The notes below the pieces were generated by a model that did not search any database, was not told the origin of the DNA, and saw only the letters and a program-made list of their open reading frames with translations. Positions 26,901-37,302 of a DNA stretch of 64,000 nucleotides are shown in pieces; position 1 is the stretch's first letter; each line of letters opens with the position of its first letter. This DNA is from Sympetrum striolatum (Eukaryota; Arthropoda; Insecta; Odonata; Libellulidae): positions 57,668,939 through 57,732,938 of the forward strand of contig OX388351.1 of NCBI GenBank assembly GCA_947579665.1. The letters run 5' to 3'. Position numbers and translations under genes: made by a program.

Positions 26901-29900
26901 AAGAATTGAGGGAAATTGATTATCCTTTGCTATTGAAAAATTATAAGGAAGGCTTTATACATTTTATGAAAGTATTTAATCTTAAAACAGATATCCTTCA
27001 TCTCAAATTTAAGGCAATTAACAATACATAGTTATTTTTTCTACCAAGCTAACCTGAAGATTGCCTGATTGAATGATAAACTTTGCTCATCATTTATGTC
27101 TGTCTTGTCCTCATTACAAAGTGATTGTGAAAATTAAGTTTTGACTCTTTGTATGACAGAATCTGGACAGCTTCTCAAGCTTCCAAATGTCTCGCCTCCT
27201 CCACAGAAGGAAGGTCCAGGAAGAGTGGGAGGACATGCAGAAGGAACTAGCTACCACTGAAGTCAAAGGAGCCTCTTTGGGAGAATTAGAAGCTATTCTC
27301 AGTGAGAAAGGAGTTGATGTTGACTTGGGCCTTGGACATCACAGGATTGCCTCCGATGAAAATAAAGGATACATTTTGCTAAGTGGAATTAATAGTCAAG
27401 ATAAAGGTATAGTATTAATAAACTGTAAAAAGTTTTTATATAGTAATATTTCTTGCTATTATTATACTTTGTTTTCAAGTATGAAATATGTTGCTGAAGT
27501 CATAATAAGTCTCTATCGAGATCAAAAAGTCTTCCAAATCTTTGCGTAAGAGTTTTTGAAATAAGAAAATATTGGTAGTATCCTAGTCAAATTTAGAAAT
27601 ATTTTTATGACTTGCGAATAGTAGACGAATCATTTAGTCACCATCCCACTTTCTAAAGAAAATTTCTACAAGGAACTCCAAACAATTAAATTGAATGCTT
27701 CTAACAACGGTTATCCCACTTCTCTCATCGACAAACTTTTGACCCATAAACATAGAAGTCTAGCCATTAATAAAATATTTAATGCTCCCAATGGCGATGG
27801 TGATTCCCCCAAATGGTGTAAAATAACCTTTATCAATACTATTTCCCAAAGAATTACTAATCGTTTCCCCAAAAACACTATCAGACCTTCTTTTAAATCT
27901 TCCTTGAATTTGGGAAAAATATTTTGTAATGGTAAAGACATGCACAACTGTCATTCAAAAGCTGGGGTCTGTAGATTTAAGTGCCAGGGGTGCGATGGTG
28001 TATACATCGGGCAGACCTCCCACTTTTTCTCCATCGGAACAAAAGAGCATGAAAGATCCTTTGCTAATAATTCAAAGAAGTCCCATTTCGCAAAACATCT
28101 CCTAGAATCCAACCATGCTGCCGACTTCACTCCCGATATCCTGCACATTTGTAATAAAGGCCATCGTCTAAACTTCTTGGAACAATTAGAAATCCTTTCC
28201 CATACAAATTCCCCTGGTTTTTCCGTGCTTAACCATTTTTTACCCTTTCCATTCCCCCACTGATAACGTCCCCTTTACCCTTACTCCCGCACGCTCCTTT
28301 CCGCACTCCCCAACGCACTTACTTCACCCTCTCCTCCACTCCCCTCTTCTCCCTTCTTGGTATATATTTTGTTTGAAATGTATAACTTGTACCTGAAGAT
28401 GAAGGTCCTCCGTTGAAACCGGTAGTACAATTAAAAAATTTTGTGGAAAAAGTACCAATTATCTCCTTCATTTTGCATCTATACTATGTAGTATTGTATG
28501 ACCACTGATGACTGGAGCTTTGATCTTGAAAAGCGCTAAAAGATGGCTTTTGGAGTTTTAAATTCTCTAAAAGATGACTTAATAATTTTATTAAAGCGTA
28601 TGGATGTATGTGTATGTTAGGCATAGAAAATATTCATTTTGTTGATTTATTATCATCGAATATTTTCAATACCAAATGCCTCTTTTAATATTATTTGTTC
28701 ATTTTCTTAAAAAAGGTTTTCAAGTCATTAGTTTAATTATTTTTATTTGTGTAAAAATATTGTCCTCTTGCTCTAGGAAATAGATAAATACTAAAATCAG
28801 TTCTTCGTATCTCATCTTTCATTATCGCCTATTCTAATCCATAGTTGGATTATTCTTGCACTTAAACCTTGCAAATGAATTCCCTTATTTGAATTATTAT
28901 TTCTCATTTTGACACATTCCAGTTAGTGAAGCTGATGAAAAGACAAACATTAATCTGTTAAAGGCTGTCAAAGAAGAAGCAGAGGAAGTGGAGGATCAAC
29001 CAGAGGAGAGTATTGGAGAAGATGAAGAGATCGTAAGGGTGGCAAGGAAACGTAAAAGATCAGAGAGTCTAAGAGATCCCTCTTCTTTGGAATCAGAAAT
29101 GTTGAGCGAAAAGAAGGTGAAGGACTTCATTAGAGTTGCCATTGGAGGCTCAGAAGATGGATCAGAAGTAGAGGATCTGGAAAACAAAGAAGAGCTTTGG
29201 GGTGAACCGGAAGATGGGCTGTCACAGGCAGAGTTGCTTGAACTTATCAAAGAGCAGAATGAATGCCAGCCGGAAAATAAACCTGAAAATATCCAGAAGG
29301 AACCTAAATCAGAGGGAACGGAAGTCAAGGAAGTTTCTAGAAGCATATCCTTAACAAATTCTGGAAAGGATTCAGGGCTGTTGAAAGAAATCAGACTGGA
29401 AATGGAAACGAACATCGAGAATCAAACGGTTGACATGAATTGCAATGAAAGCATTGGTATTTCCAAAGGAGATTCTAGTTTTGTTGCCTCAAAAGCCATG
29501 AGAGATGAAAAGGAAGAGCAAGATGGAGGGCATAAGAAAGGAAATCATATCACGGCCGACATCACTTTAGAATCAGATGAAGAATTGTCAGAGGTTGAGA
29601 TAAGAGGAATCGTAAAGGAAAAACAGAAAGCCGAAGATGTAGTGGAAAAAGTCAAGGGAACAACGCCATCAAGTGATGTTATAGTCAAGACTACAATCGA
29701 GACATTTACAAAGGAAGAAAAGGACAATAAAGGTAAATATAGACGAATTACTGAAGATATTATGGAGGAAGTTATAGTGGAAGAGAAAGAGAGTGAAGGG
29801 CTAACGCAGGAAGAGATTCTGGCTTTGATCAAAACCCAGTCAGACTCTACTGTAGATGACAAAGCTAAAGATGATGCTGCTAGTGCAACATCTGATTCAG

Positions 29901-32900
29901 AAAGTTTCTTAGAAGTAGAAGAAGCCGCTACTGATGAAGAGAAAAAAGTGACTGAAGCAAAAGAGCCAGAGAAGACCAGTAAAGACTCAAGCAAAAGTGT
30001 GGATGAAAAAGAAATTAAGAAATTGGAAGTTGTGATAAATCCAAATGAAAATCCTGATGAAAGCTCCGATATTTTTGCCGATGTGTTTGAAAGTACTGCT
30101 ACCAAGGGTGATGGTGTTATGGAAGAAAGTAAGCCTGCTCCCAAAGAAAAAGTAAATGTTCGTGCAGATTCAGAGGAAGTTGTTGAAGAACCCATTGAGG
30201 ATGCAGATGTCTCTGAGAATGTTTCAAAAACTCGTGAAGATGAGAGAGAGGTAAGGATTCTATCAAGGATTGCAGTTAGAGTGACCTATGGTTGCAATAC
30301 TGTTGGATTTTTATTTTCCCATTAAATTGTAGTACGTATCATTTCATTGCTAGTACAAGTGGAGCTTCTAAACTTTGCACTTAGCTGGATTCCTTTGCTG
30401 AGTTTCATTAATTGTTACTTGATGTTCATATTGATGTATTCACCTTTTGAATGATTTAATCAATGGTTATAAAATATCTCAATGAACTATTATTTATCAC
30501 GTTGAGTTTACTTTTAGGAAAATCTTTATACATTAATGTGTGATAGGAACCAAAGTTAGATCAAATGCAATTTAAAACTATTGTTCACTATTTATAATAT
30601 GATGTAACCAACCCTTGTCTTTAAGAGAGGTAATATTTCTGAGCTCTACCTCATTTGGTAAAACTATGGTAGTCAAGACCAAAGAAATTGAAGAGAAAAG
30701 ATTTTGAAGTGAAAATTAATACATGAAAAATTTTCTTCAGCCAAAATTTATTTTGTATGGCAATAAGTATTATAATAATTAAATAAATTAGATATAATAT
30801 TCATCTAGGGCATCACATTTAAATTTATAGGATGAAATAACCTCATCCAAAACTCAAAACACAGTAATAACATACGAATTTAGTCTCTGGACTTGCTCAA
30901 AATAAGTAAATATCGCAAAACGCCCACAAAAGATGCACGCAAAGTTATTTAGGAATTATTTCCAAGGAGAGAGGGTTCTCACATGCTACTAATAGAAATT
31001 AAGATTTACATCTTTTGAGTTGAGATGAATAGCAAGTTTTGAAGGGATGAGCAGATAACCTATATATCTCCATGGAAAATAACTGGAATTTAAATTGCTT
31101 CTAAATCCTTTAGGTGCAGCCCATGGATAACGAGATGGATGAAACTCTAACGGAGGAAGAAAGACACCGCATGACCCTGGAGATGAAAAAGCTGGAGAGA
31201 GAAGCAAACACAGGGGTGACAGAGAGGGCCAGGCTGGAATCCCAGGAATTGCTTGGTCTCTTTGGGGTGCCTTGGGTTATAGCTCCATTTGAAGCTGAGG
31301 CACAGTGCGCTTTCCTGGAAAAAGTATCTCCAATATCACCTAAATTTGGCTCTTCAAGCTCTATTAAAAAGTTCCTAGCTGAAGGCACTGTTACTGAAGA
31401 CAGTGACATTTGGGCCTTCGGAGCTGCAACCGTGTATCGCCACGTATTTGACCGTAGAAGGGCGAGGGTGAGGTTATATACCAAAGAAGACATCTACAGG
31501 AAACTAGGCTTGACTAGGTAAGCTTATGTGATACGAGTAAAATGTAGCTTGCATACTGCAAGCAGATCGACAACAATAATTTCATGTCGGCATCATATCG
31601 GGACGGCCCTCAAAAGAAAAAAAAAAGGTATTGAAAATATTCTTAAAATTTGCTGCAATTTAATTGTCTGGCATCGAACCCGGGTCTTCCTGGTAAGCTT
31701 ACTATGTAGCACAACAGAAAATCACCATCTCTTACTATGTGTGAAAATTCAAGCAGAAATATTGGCTACAACTGCCTCAAACGACGTTCTACTTTTCAGG
31801 AATGTAAATGGCGCTCTGGATTCGAACCAAGGACGATCTTGGAAATCTAAAACATGTTCATGAAAGTTATTTATGATCTCTATCTATTTGCCGAATTTCA
31901 AGTTTCTATATTATTGGGATAGGGCTCAAAATAATTATTAAAAATCGGATCAACTACTGATATAAGAGACGCCTGGTGTCGAACCCAGGAAATATATTTA
32001 CGCTGTGAATGCACAGTATGATTTTAAAGGACTTGATCTTATTTTGTGCAAAGTTTGAAATCGATATCATGCCGGGAAGTACCTAAAATTTGTCTCCGTT
32101 ATCTCCATAAGAAAAGCATTGAGGAATGTAAATGGCCCTCTGGGATCGAACCAAGGACCATCAGCGAATACAAAAAATTTGATTATGAAAAAAATTTATG
32201 ATCTCCAACCTCATGCCGAATTTCAAGTATCCATGCCATCGGGAAAGGGTCCAAAAAAAATCATAAAAATCGCCACAATGCTTTTTAAACGGCCGATTTA
32301 TTGCCTCGACCTAGCATCGAACTTAGGATATTTTCCGTAAAACTCATTTATGATTTCGATAGATCATTACCATATATATAGGCTCCTTGAGTTTTATTTC
32401 TCTACCTATCCGGAAAGTATTTTTTTTTATTCCCGAAAATCACGGTAATGCATTTAAACGGGAAAAATCGGGACTTTGGGCCCCTCTGGAATCGAACCTA
32501 TGACACTGAGGATCAAAGTCGCTTTTTTCCTGGGGGTTTCACGTTATGGCCAATACGTGGTAAAAATTTCGAGTCAATGACGCCAGTAGTTTAGCCTGTG
32601 AATTAGTATCCTATCTGGGTATCTGGGTATATCATGAATGAATCCGGAGAAGCATCTATATATAATAGATGTGATATAAGACCTGATCATTTTAGCTTTA
32701 ATCCTGGGAATTCATTGGGAATTTGATTCTATTTCACCAAAGAAGCAACACTTCTGTCACAGAAGATTTACTAACCGCTTAACAATTTTGAAGTTGAGTT
32801 GCAGGATTCAAGTTTATAACATTGATTATAACATGGAAAAAATATTTTTTAAAGTCCTTAAAGGAGAATTCTATTTTCATTTGTCATGTGGTACAGGATA

Positions 32901-35417
32901 GAGGAAATGTATCTTTCATTTTCCTTTGTCCCAGTCTTGATCATGGCTGTGATGAAATGAATGAATTTTATTTTAGTGGATGGCTTTATATAAAAGTCAA
33001 ATATTCACATATTTCAATAAATTCATTTCTACCTATTTGTGAAATTCTTCTTGGATACTTCTCAAGTTCCCCTGACCAAATTACTTTGGATATAATTACT
33101 GATACATATTAATGCTTGCCTCCTTTTTTAATATTTTCATCATTCATTACTTAAAATTTAAATTCATCCCCAGCTTTATAAATCTATTCCAGAATTACAT
33201 AAGGGAATAAATAAAATTTTACTATCAAGCAATTATTTGTCAATAAAAGCTTCAAATAAGTTATAGTCCTTTCTATGAATGGTATGATAGTTGGGATTGT
33301 TCATTTATTCCATGAATAATCCTTTAATCCGTTAATCCTTTTGCTTTGTCATGTTACAGAATCCAAGTGGTGCAGTTGGCTCTTTTAACTGGAAGTGATT
33401 ATACTATTGGTTTGCCCGGAGTAGGCACAGTCACTGCGCTGGAAATTCTTGCTGCATTTCCTGGAGAAAAAAGTTCTAATCCTGGCTCAAGTGAAGGTGA
33501 GATCTTCAAAATTTTTTGTAGCATTTTTACAAAAATCTCGTATGCTCTGTTGATCTAAAACGTACTATAACTAAATAAAAGTAGCGTATTTACTCTAAAA
33601 TAACACACACCCTTTTGGGTTTTTTTTTGCTCAAAAATCAGGGTGCACATTAGAATCAACAGTGCTCTAGATTCAGGCACATCACTACTCGTGAACATGT
33701 CTTGGAGCACAAGGCCGGCCCGATCCTTGGCTCACCCTGGTCTGATGTAACTTATCCAACATTCCACCAATACGCTATCAAAGCTTTGACTGTAAATCTT
33801 GTTTTATATGATGGAATTGCAATGTTAATAATTGTAATTAGTAAATGCACTTGATCCAATTTTGACTGCACATTAACTTATGCCTGAAATTGCATAGTGT
33901 AAAATGGCGATAAGAGCCCCTGTAGACTTAATTGTCGGCCAATAAATTTTAATTGAAGTGGTATTGGGTAGCCCATCAAACTTTTTAAATCACTGATATT
34001 GAATTGGTTAACATGCGCACTTACATAGGTCTTTCAATGTAGACAACTGCCGTCATATTGTATACAGTGTATGTATGTATAAATACACATATAGGCACTA
34101 TATATATGTATAGTAAACATGTATATGGTGCTGTAAATGGCACAACCATATGTCTTAGATACTTTAAATTTGTGGGCAAATGATTTTTATATTTCCAATG
34201 TTCGAATTTTTGGGTGCGCATTACATTCGATGGTGCATTATTTTCAAGTAAATATGCTATTATTTTGTTGCATCAATGCTAGTCACTACATATTTGTTTG
34301 TAGTCTTTACAAGTAGTATACTATATATTGTCTGAACTTTGGTCAGGGACAGACTGTGGAATATTAATGCAAGCTTCTAAAATGGGCAATACTTACTAAC
34401 AGTTGATATGCATTTAATTTTTGCACCAGTTTCATGTGATTTTTCTCTCTTAATGTTGCAGAGGCTGAGTTAGATGATGTAATCAGTGGTTTGGAGCATT
34501 TTACTGATTGGTGGAAGAGGGTGGAGTTGAATGATGAAAAGGGAGATCCAGTTGGACACTCTTACCATGACCCTAATCCTGAAATAGCAGAAAAACTAAG
34601 GCGTAGGCTCTTGGCATGTTGGAAGACCTTGCAGTCCAAGCAACCAGGAGCTTCATTATTACCAGCTGGTTTTCCAAGTCGCGCCGTTGCTCAGGCTTAC
34701 CTTAAGCCGTCTGTTGATGACTGTCGAGACACTTTTACATGGTTGAAACCTGATGAATCAGCTCTGAGGAGTTATGCTCAACTGCATTTTGGGTGGACCA
34801 AAGACAAGACTGATTCAATTCTTCGACCTCTATTTGCTCGCCTCAAGCTGTCTGACTGTAAGGACCGCACACAGACATCTTTGCATGCTTTCTTTTCACA
34901 TATTCGGACGGATCCAAGGCCTGGTGATCTAGAATCCTCCAACGTTGGTATGAGGGCAATGAAAGCTTTGGAAAGGATTGCAGGCAAATTAGATGACAGC
35001 ACAAAGGGAAGTCTAGATGAGGATGATGAGCAACAAGAGAAAGGGGATGGTAAAAAGGCTCAAACCAGTAGTGAAAGAGCGATCCCCAAGATGAGGAAAG
35101 CTTTGAATTCTAAAGGGAGAGGTGGTGGAAAAGGTACAAAACAAATACCTAAGGACCAAGTGATATCACAAGTGAAAAATGTAGCACCCAGTATGGAAAC
35201 TGGATTTTCATCTTCCTTATATTCAAGTGATAACATTCCTCAGAGGCAGAAAGACGATAACAATGCTCTACAGAGCAAACTGAAAGCAATAGAAGTGTTG
35301 AGGAAGACATCCATGGGAAGGGGAAAGAGGCCAAAAGAAGGGGCGAAAAAAGGAAAGGACTCAAAGAAACTTAGAAGAGAGGAAGTTAAACTCTCAGAAA
35401 GCAGTGAAAGTGATTAA
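17929..35417 (+). CDS. ERCC5: XPG/ERCC5/Rad2 DNA repair endonuclease
   Basis: Ten coding exons: 17929-18016, 19586-19761, 20954-21092, 21675-21786, 22845-23076, 27160-27406, 28923-30250, 31114-31517, 33360-33496 and 34462-35417. Phases agree throughout and give 1272 residues (human 1186). XPG makes the 3' incision in nucleotide-excision repair and works with TFIIH. The N-nuclease region starts [15 protein letters not shown] and carries D30 (KILAID) and D77 (VFVFDG), at the human positions. Next come the [17 protein letters not shown] block and a long acidic spacer (exon 7). The I-nuclease region has E834 and E836 (FEAEAQC), D870 and D872 (EDSD) and D922 (TGSDYT), then the helix-hairpin [19 protein letters not shown]-box QTSLHAFF lies near residue 1092, followed by basic clusters. 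All catalytic acids are present, so it should be active. Introns are packed with repeats. Confidence 0.95.
18341..18521. repeat. Long near-perfect hairpin in XPG intron 1
   Basis: The outer arms 18341-18398 and 18464-18521 are perfectly complementary over 58 bp. The inner arms 18405-18419 and 18431-18445 are perfect over 15 bp around an 11-nt loop. Unequal internal loops (6 and 18 nt) separate them. The transcript would fold into a 181-nt double-stranded RNA. On the minus strand the loop side reads TTGATGA, a 5-bp stem, then GAAAC, like a hammerhead ribozyme core. Confidence 0.9.
19016..19190 (+). mobile_element. tRNA-derived SINE with ATT tail
   Basis: The head has an A-box-like TGGTGTAGTGATTAGCG and a B-box-like GGTTTGGATCC with matching arms (CCAGG/CCTGG). 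An unrelated body follows, then a run of ATT repeats near 19169-19188. No clear target duplication was found. It lies in XPG intron 1. Confidence 0.6.
19982..20407. mobile_element. TA-flanked MITE, CCGTATTTACTC ends
   Basis: Terminal inverted repeats CCGTATTTACTCAT and ATGAGTAAATACAG differ by one base and are flanked by TA on both sides. It is related to the element at 33584 (shared GGCTCACCCTGG block and ends). Non-coding, in XPG intron 2. Confidence 0.75.
21868..22435. mobile_element. pogo/Tigger-like MITE
   Basis: Ends CAGTAGAACCCCGATC and GATCGAGGTTCTACTG are inverted. TTTTCCCG...ATCG words recur inside. It is 568 bp with no transposase frame, and begins about 80 bp after XPG exon 4. 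The CAGTAGAACC start is typical of pogo-related elements. TA flanks are imperfect on the right. Confidence 0.65.
23340..24474 (+). repeat. GGTTCGA-array element, copy 2 (full length)
   Basis: 1135 bp flanked by TATTATG at 23333-23339 and 24475-24481. Six cores start at 23514, 23690, 23860, 24026, 24183 and 24331 (for example GGTTCGATTCC and GGTTCGAATCC). Between cores a recurring block reads TTTTTAAGAATnTTTT, then CCCCTTCCC, then AAACTTGAAATTCGGCAT. The left end is (CTAT)CTATTATATATAGATGC. The right end carries the hairpin GCTTGCA-GTA-TGCAAGC. It lies in XPG intron 5. Confidence 0.85.
24950..25005. mobile_element. hAT-like terminal fragment
   Basis: The sequence ends CAGGTTGAGTACCCCTG, the inverted form of the common hAT terminus CAGGGGTACTCAACCTG. 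No matching left terminus was found upstream, so only one end may survive, or the partner has decayed. Confidence 0.4.
25210..26700 (+). mobile_element. Penelope-like retroelement, 5'-truncated (copy A)
   Basis: An open frame of 420 residues (25219-26481) covers most of a Penelope-type reverse transcriptase and its GIY-YIG endonuclease. The RT signature FRYVDDVF is near residue 100. A CNDC pair lies within the nuclease, and GIY (302) with YVGQT (315) and a downstream EH are intact. The frame starts inside the conserved block usually read as DVVSLFTxVP, so the first catalytic Asp and everything upstream is lost. A 3' UTR with a hammerhead-like motif and a TGTGGAAAAAGTAC tail follows. It sits in sense orientation in XPG intron 5. 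It looks fairly young (open frame intact) but cannot encode a complete RT. Confidence 0.88.
26591..26630 (+). ncRNA. Hammerhead-ribozyme-like motif of PLE copy A
   Basis: Core TTGATGA (consensus CTGANGA, so C3 is U), then a 5-bp stem II GGCGA/UCGCU with loop UCAA, GAAA, a two-base-pair stem III (AC-UA-GU), the cleavage-site C, and a short stem I (CAC/GUG). Penelope-like elements are known to carry hammerhead motifs. The C3 change suggests reduced or lost activity. Confidence 0.5.
27625..28480 (+). mobile_element. Penelope-like retroelement 3' fragment (copy B)
   Basis: The open frame to 28263 matches the C-terminal half of copy [17 protein letters not shown], then [12 protein letters not shown], then a GIY-YIG-like nuclease in which GIY is read as GVC (KAGVCRFKC) while GVYIGQT is kept, then [13 protein letters not shown]. 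The RT domain is absent. The same 3' tail word, TTTTGTGGAAAAAGTACC, follows. It sits in sense orientation in XPG intron 6. It is a different, older copy and is nonfunctional. Confidence 0.85.
28387..28430 (+). ncRNA. Hammerhead-ribozyme-like motif of PLE copy B
   Basis: Stem I TTGTAC/GTACAA pairs perfectly over 6 bp. The core CTGAAGA matches CTGANGA exactly. GAAA is present, with stem III AC-CG-GU and A at the cleavage position. Stem II (AAGG/CC(G)UU with a bulge, plus a 2-nt gap) is imperfect. The position relative to the coding end is the same as in copy A. Confidence 0.5.
31534..32668 (-). repeat. GGTTCGA-array element, copy 3 (full length)
   Basis: 1135 bp, flanked by ATGTGATA at 31526-31533 and 32669-32676, an 8-bp target duplication. 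Complements of the six cores start at 31670, 31818, 31975, 32142, 32313 and 32488, with the same unit spacings as copy 2. The first flanking repeat begins 9 bases into XPG intron 8, leaving the GTAAGC donor intact. Confidence 0.88.
33584..34257. mobile_element. TA-flanked MITE, GCGTATTTACTC ends
   Basis: Ends GCGTATTTACTC and AAGTAAATATGC are nearly inverted and flanked by TA. It shares GGCTCACCCTGGT and the TGCGCATTACATTCGATGG-type right part with the element at 19982 but is longer. No transposase. In XPG intron 9. Confidence 0.7.
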
Positions 35418-37302
35418 AGCATGTTTTTCTTGTCTAATTTATGCGCCAAAATAACTGAACCGATATTTTTATTCTTAGTTTTATTTCCTTTTATCATGAA
35501 AATCAATTTTAAAAGGAAATCTTGCCTTGCATTGAATGTGATTCTTTGAAAAATAGTATTAGGTCTGTGATCTTCAACACCTAGTAAGTATTCAAAACTT
35601 GTGCTTTAGTCATGCTAATTTTTAACACATTGTCTTTTTCTGAATTAAATCATGTTGGATTGTGAATTTTCATATTGATTTTGGAAGTATTTTTTTCCAA
35701 TTTTGATATTACGCATATTTACTTGTTAAATCCTTATTATGAATCAAATAAGAACCTTTTACAGAAGATATCATTGGTTTTTATTATTACTTAGGATTGA
35801 TTTCCTTCACTAGCTACACCTGTTGGTCAAAATTATGGTCTGATAGATAGGGCAAAACCCAAGAAATGGAAATACATCTGGTTTTTGAATTATTTCCCGT
35901 ACCAAATGTTTTAAGTTATTCTTTTCTAATACAATGTATAACTCCAAATAAATTTCTAAAGCTGAGCTTAAATATTTTATTCAGTCATGGTTATTTACTG
36001 CTAAATTCAAAGAAAGATGAGATGAAGACTAAATTATTGACACATAGCTAATACTTTTTTCTTGACCCAATTGTAAACTAAGAGTGAGAGCTTTGAATGG
36101 TGTGACATTTTAAAATAAAATCCTTTCGTCCAGCTTCATAAATATATGTAGATAAAATGTCTAATTAATTATATTTGCTCATCAAAAGATGAAGTATTAT
36201 GAAATACATACCAGAAATAGCTTCAAATTTGTTTTAGCTTTTTTATTAATCTAATTTGGAATGAAAATGTATTCTATTAGAGGATAGGAAATTTTGAAAA
36301 TAATGTCACAGCTAGGATTCTGGAAATAGGTAGAACCAAATATAATGTTAACTGCCTTAAAAGTAATATTTTCAAGCCAGGTCAAATTGTCAATGTCCTA
36401 GTTTTATAATTAAATAGGAAAGCTTTCTTTTACTCCTTTTATATAGAATAATAAACAGCAAAAACTAATTTTTCCTTCTCAAGAATTAAAATCATATGTA
36501 TTTCACGTGTACAAATCACTCAAAAGTCATTCAGTCCTAAGATGGAAACAAGGTTGAAGGGCCTTGAGGTGACTGGTAAGGCTTGTTCATCACACAGTAG
36601 TAAATTAAGAAATCACTTAGACCAAGAAGAACATTTTTTAAACTTTTAATGTTAAAAACACATTCAAAAAATAATACAGCATACTTAGAGTATTGTTAAG
36701 TAAACATCTTTGTCAAGTATAACAAATATTTAGTTTTATAAAAACAGTGTATAAATTCTGCAACTATAAATAGATTATTATAGGTTTTTTTTAAATATCT
36801 TCTGATTTACATAAAAAAACTGGCAGAATTGTTGTATTAGAAAATCTTATAAAATTACAAATGCTTCCCATAGATCACATCACACTAATAATGTCTACCA
36901 GTTGTTAATGCTGAAATATCTTGTCTAGGATACCATTTAAAGGGATATCTCACTAATTCATATAATTGACTACCTCAGCCTTTGTGGAACCTAGATTATA
37001 CTGTTCAATATGAAAATAATTTCACCGAGTATTTTGGTTTCAACGTTTTTCTTAGTAATAAACTGACTTTGTAAATAAAATTGGTGTGTTTGCCAATAAA
37101 AAAATCTAGAAATCGAATACTCTGTGCAATTATTTTTCATGAAAGACAATGTTAATTAAATATATTTAAATAAAAGCAATGAACATATGATTTTCAAAAA
37201 CCAGAAGAATGTTTTAACCAACAGATACATCAGAGCAACTCTTACGGAAAACCTGGCAACATTCCAAAAAGGTCAATGAACACACAAAACAAATTTGAGA
37301 GG
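35418..37302. other. Convergent XPG/ACTMAP 3' region
   Basis: Probably contains both 3' UTRs. AATAAA at 35947 and near 36116 are candidate XPG polyadenylation signals. No other gene or repeat was seen. Confidence 0.35.

Noticed and set aside
29545..30195. 216-residue minus-strand ORF
   Set aside because: Ser-rich shadow of the acidic, Glu-rich XPG exon 7 on the other strand.
31528..31863. 111-residue ORF after XPG exon 8
   Set aside because: Lies in array copy 3 and is not open in the other copies.
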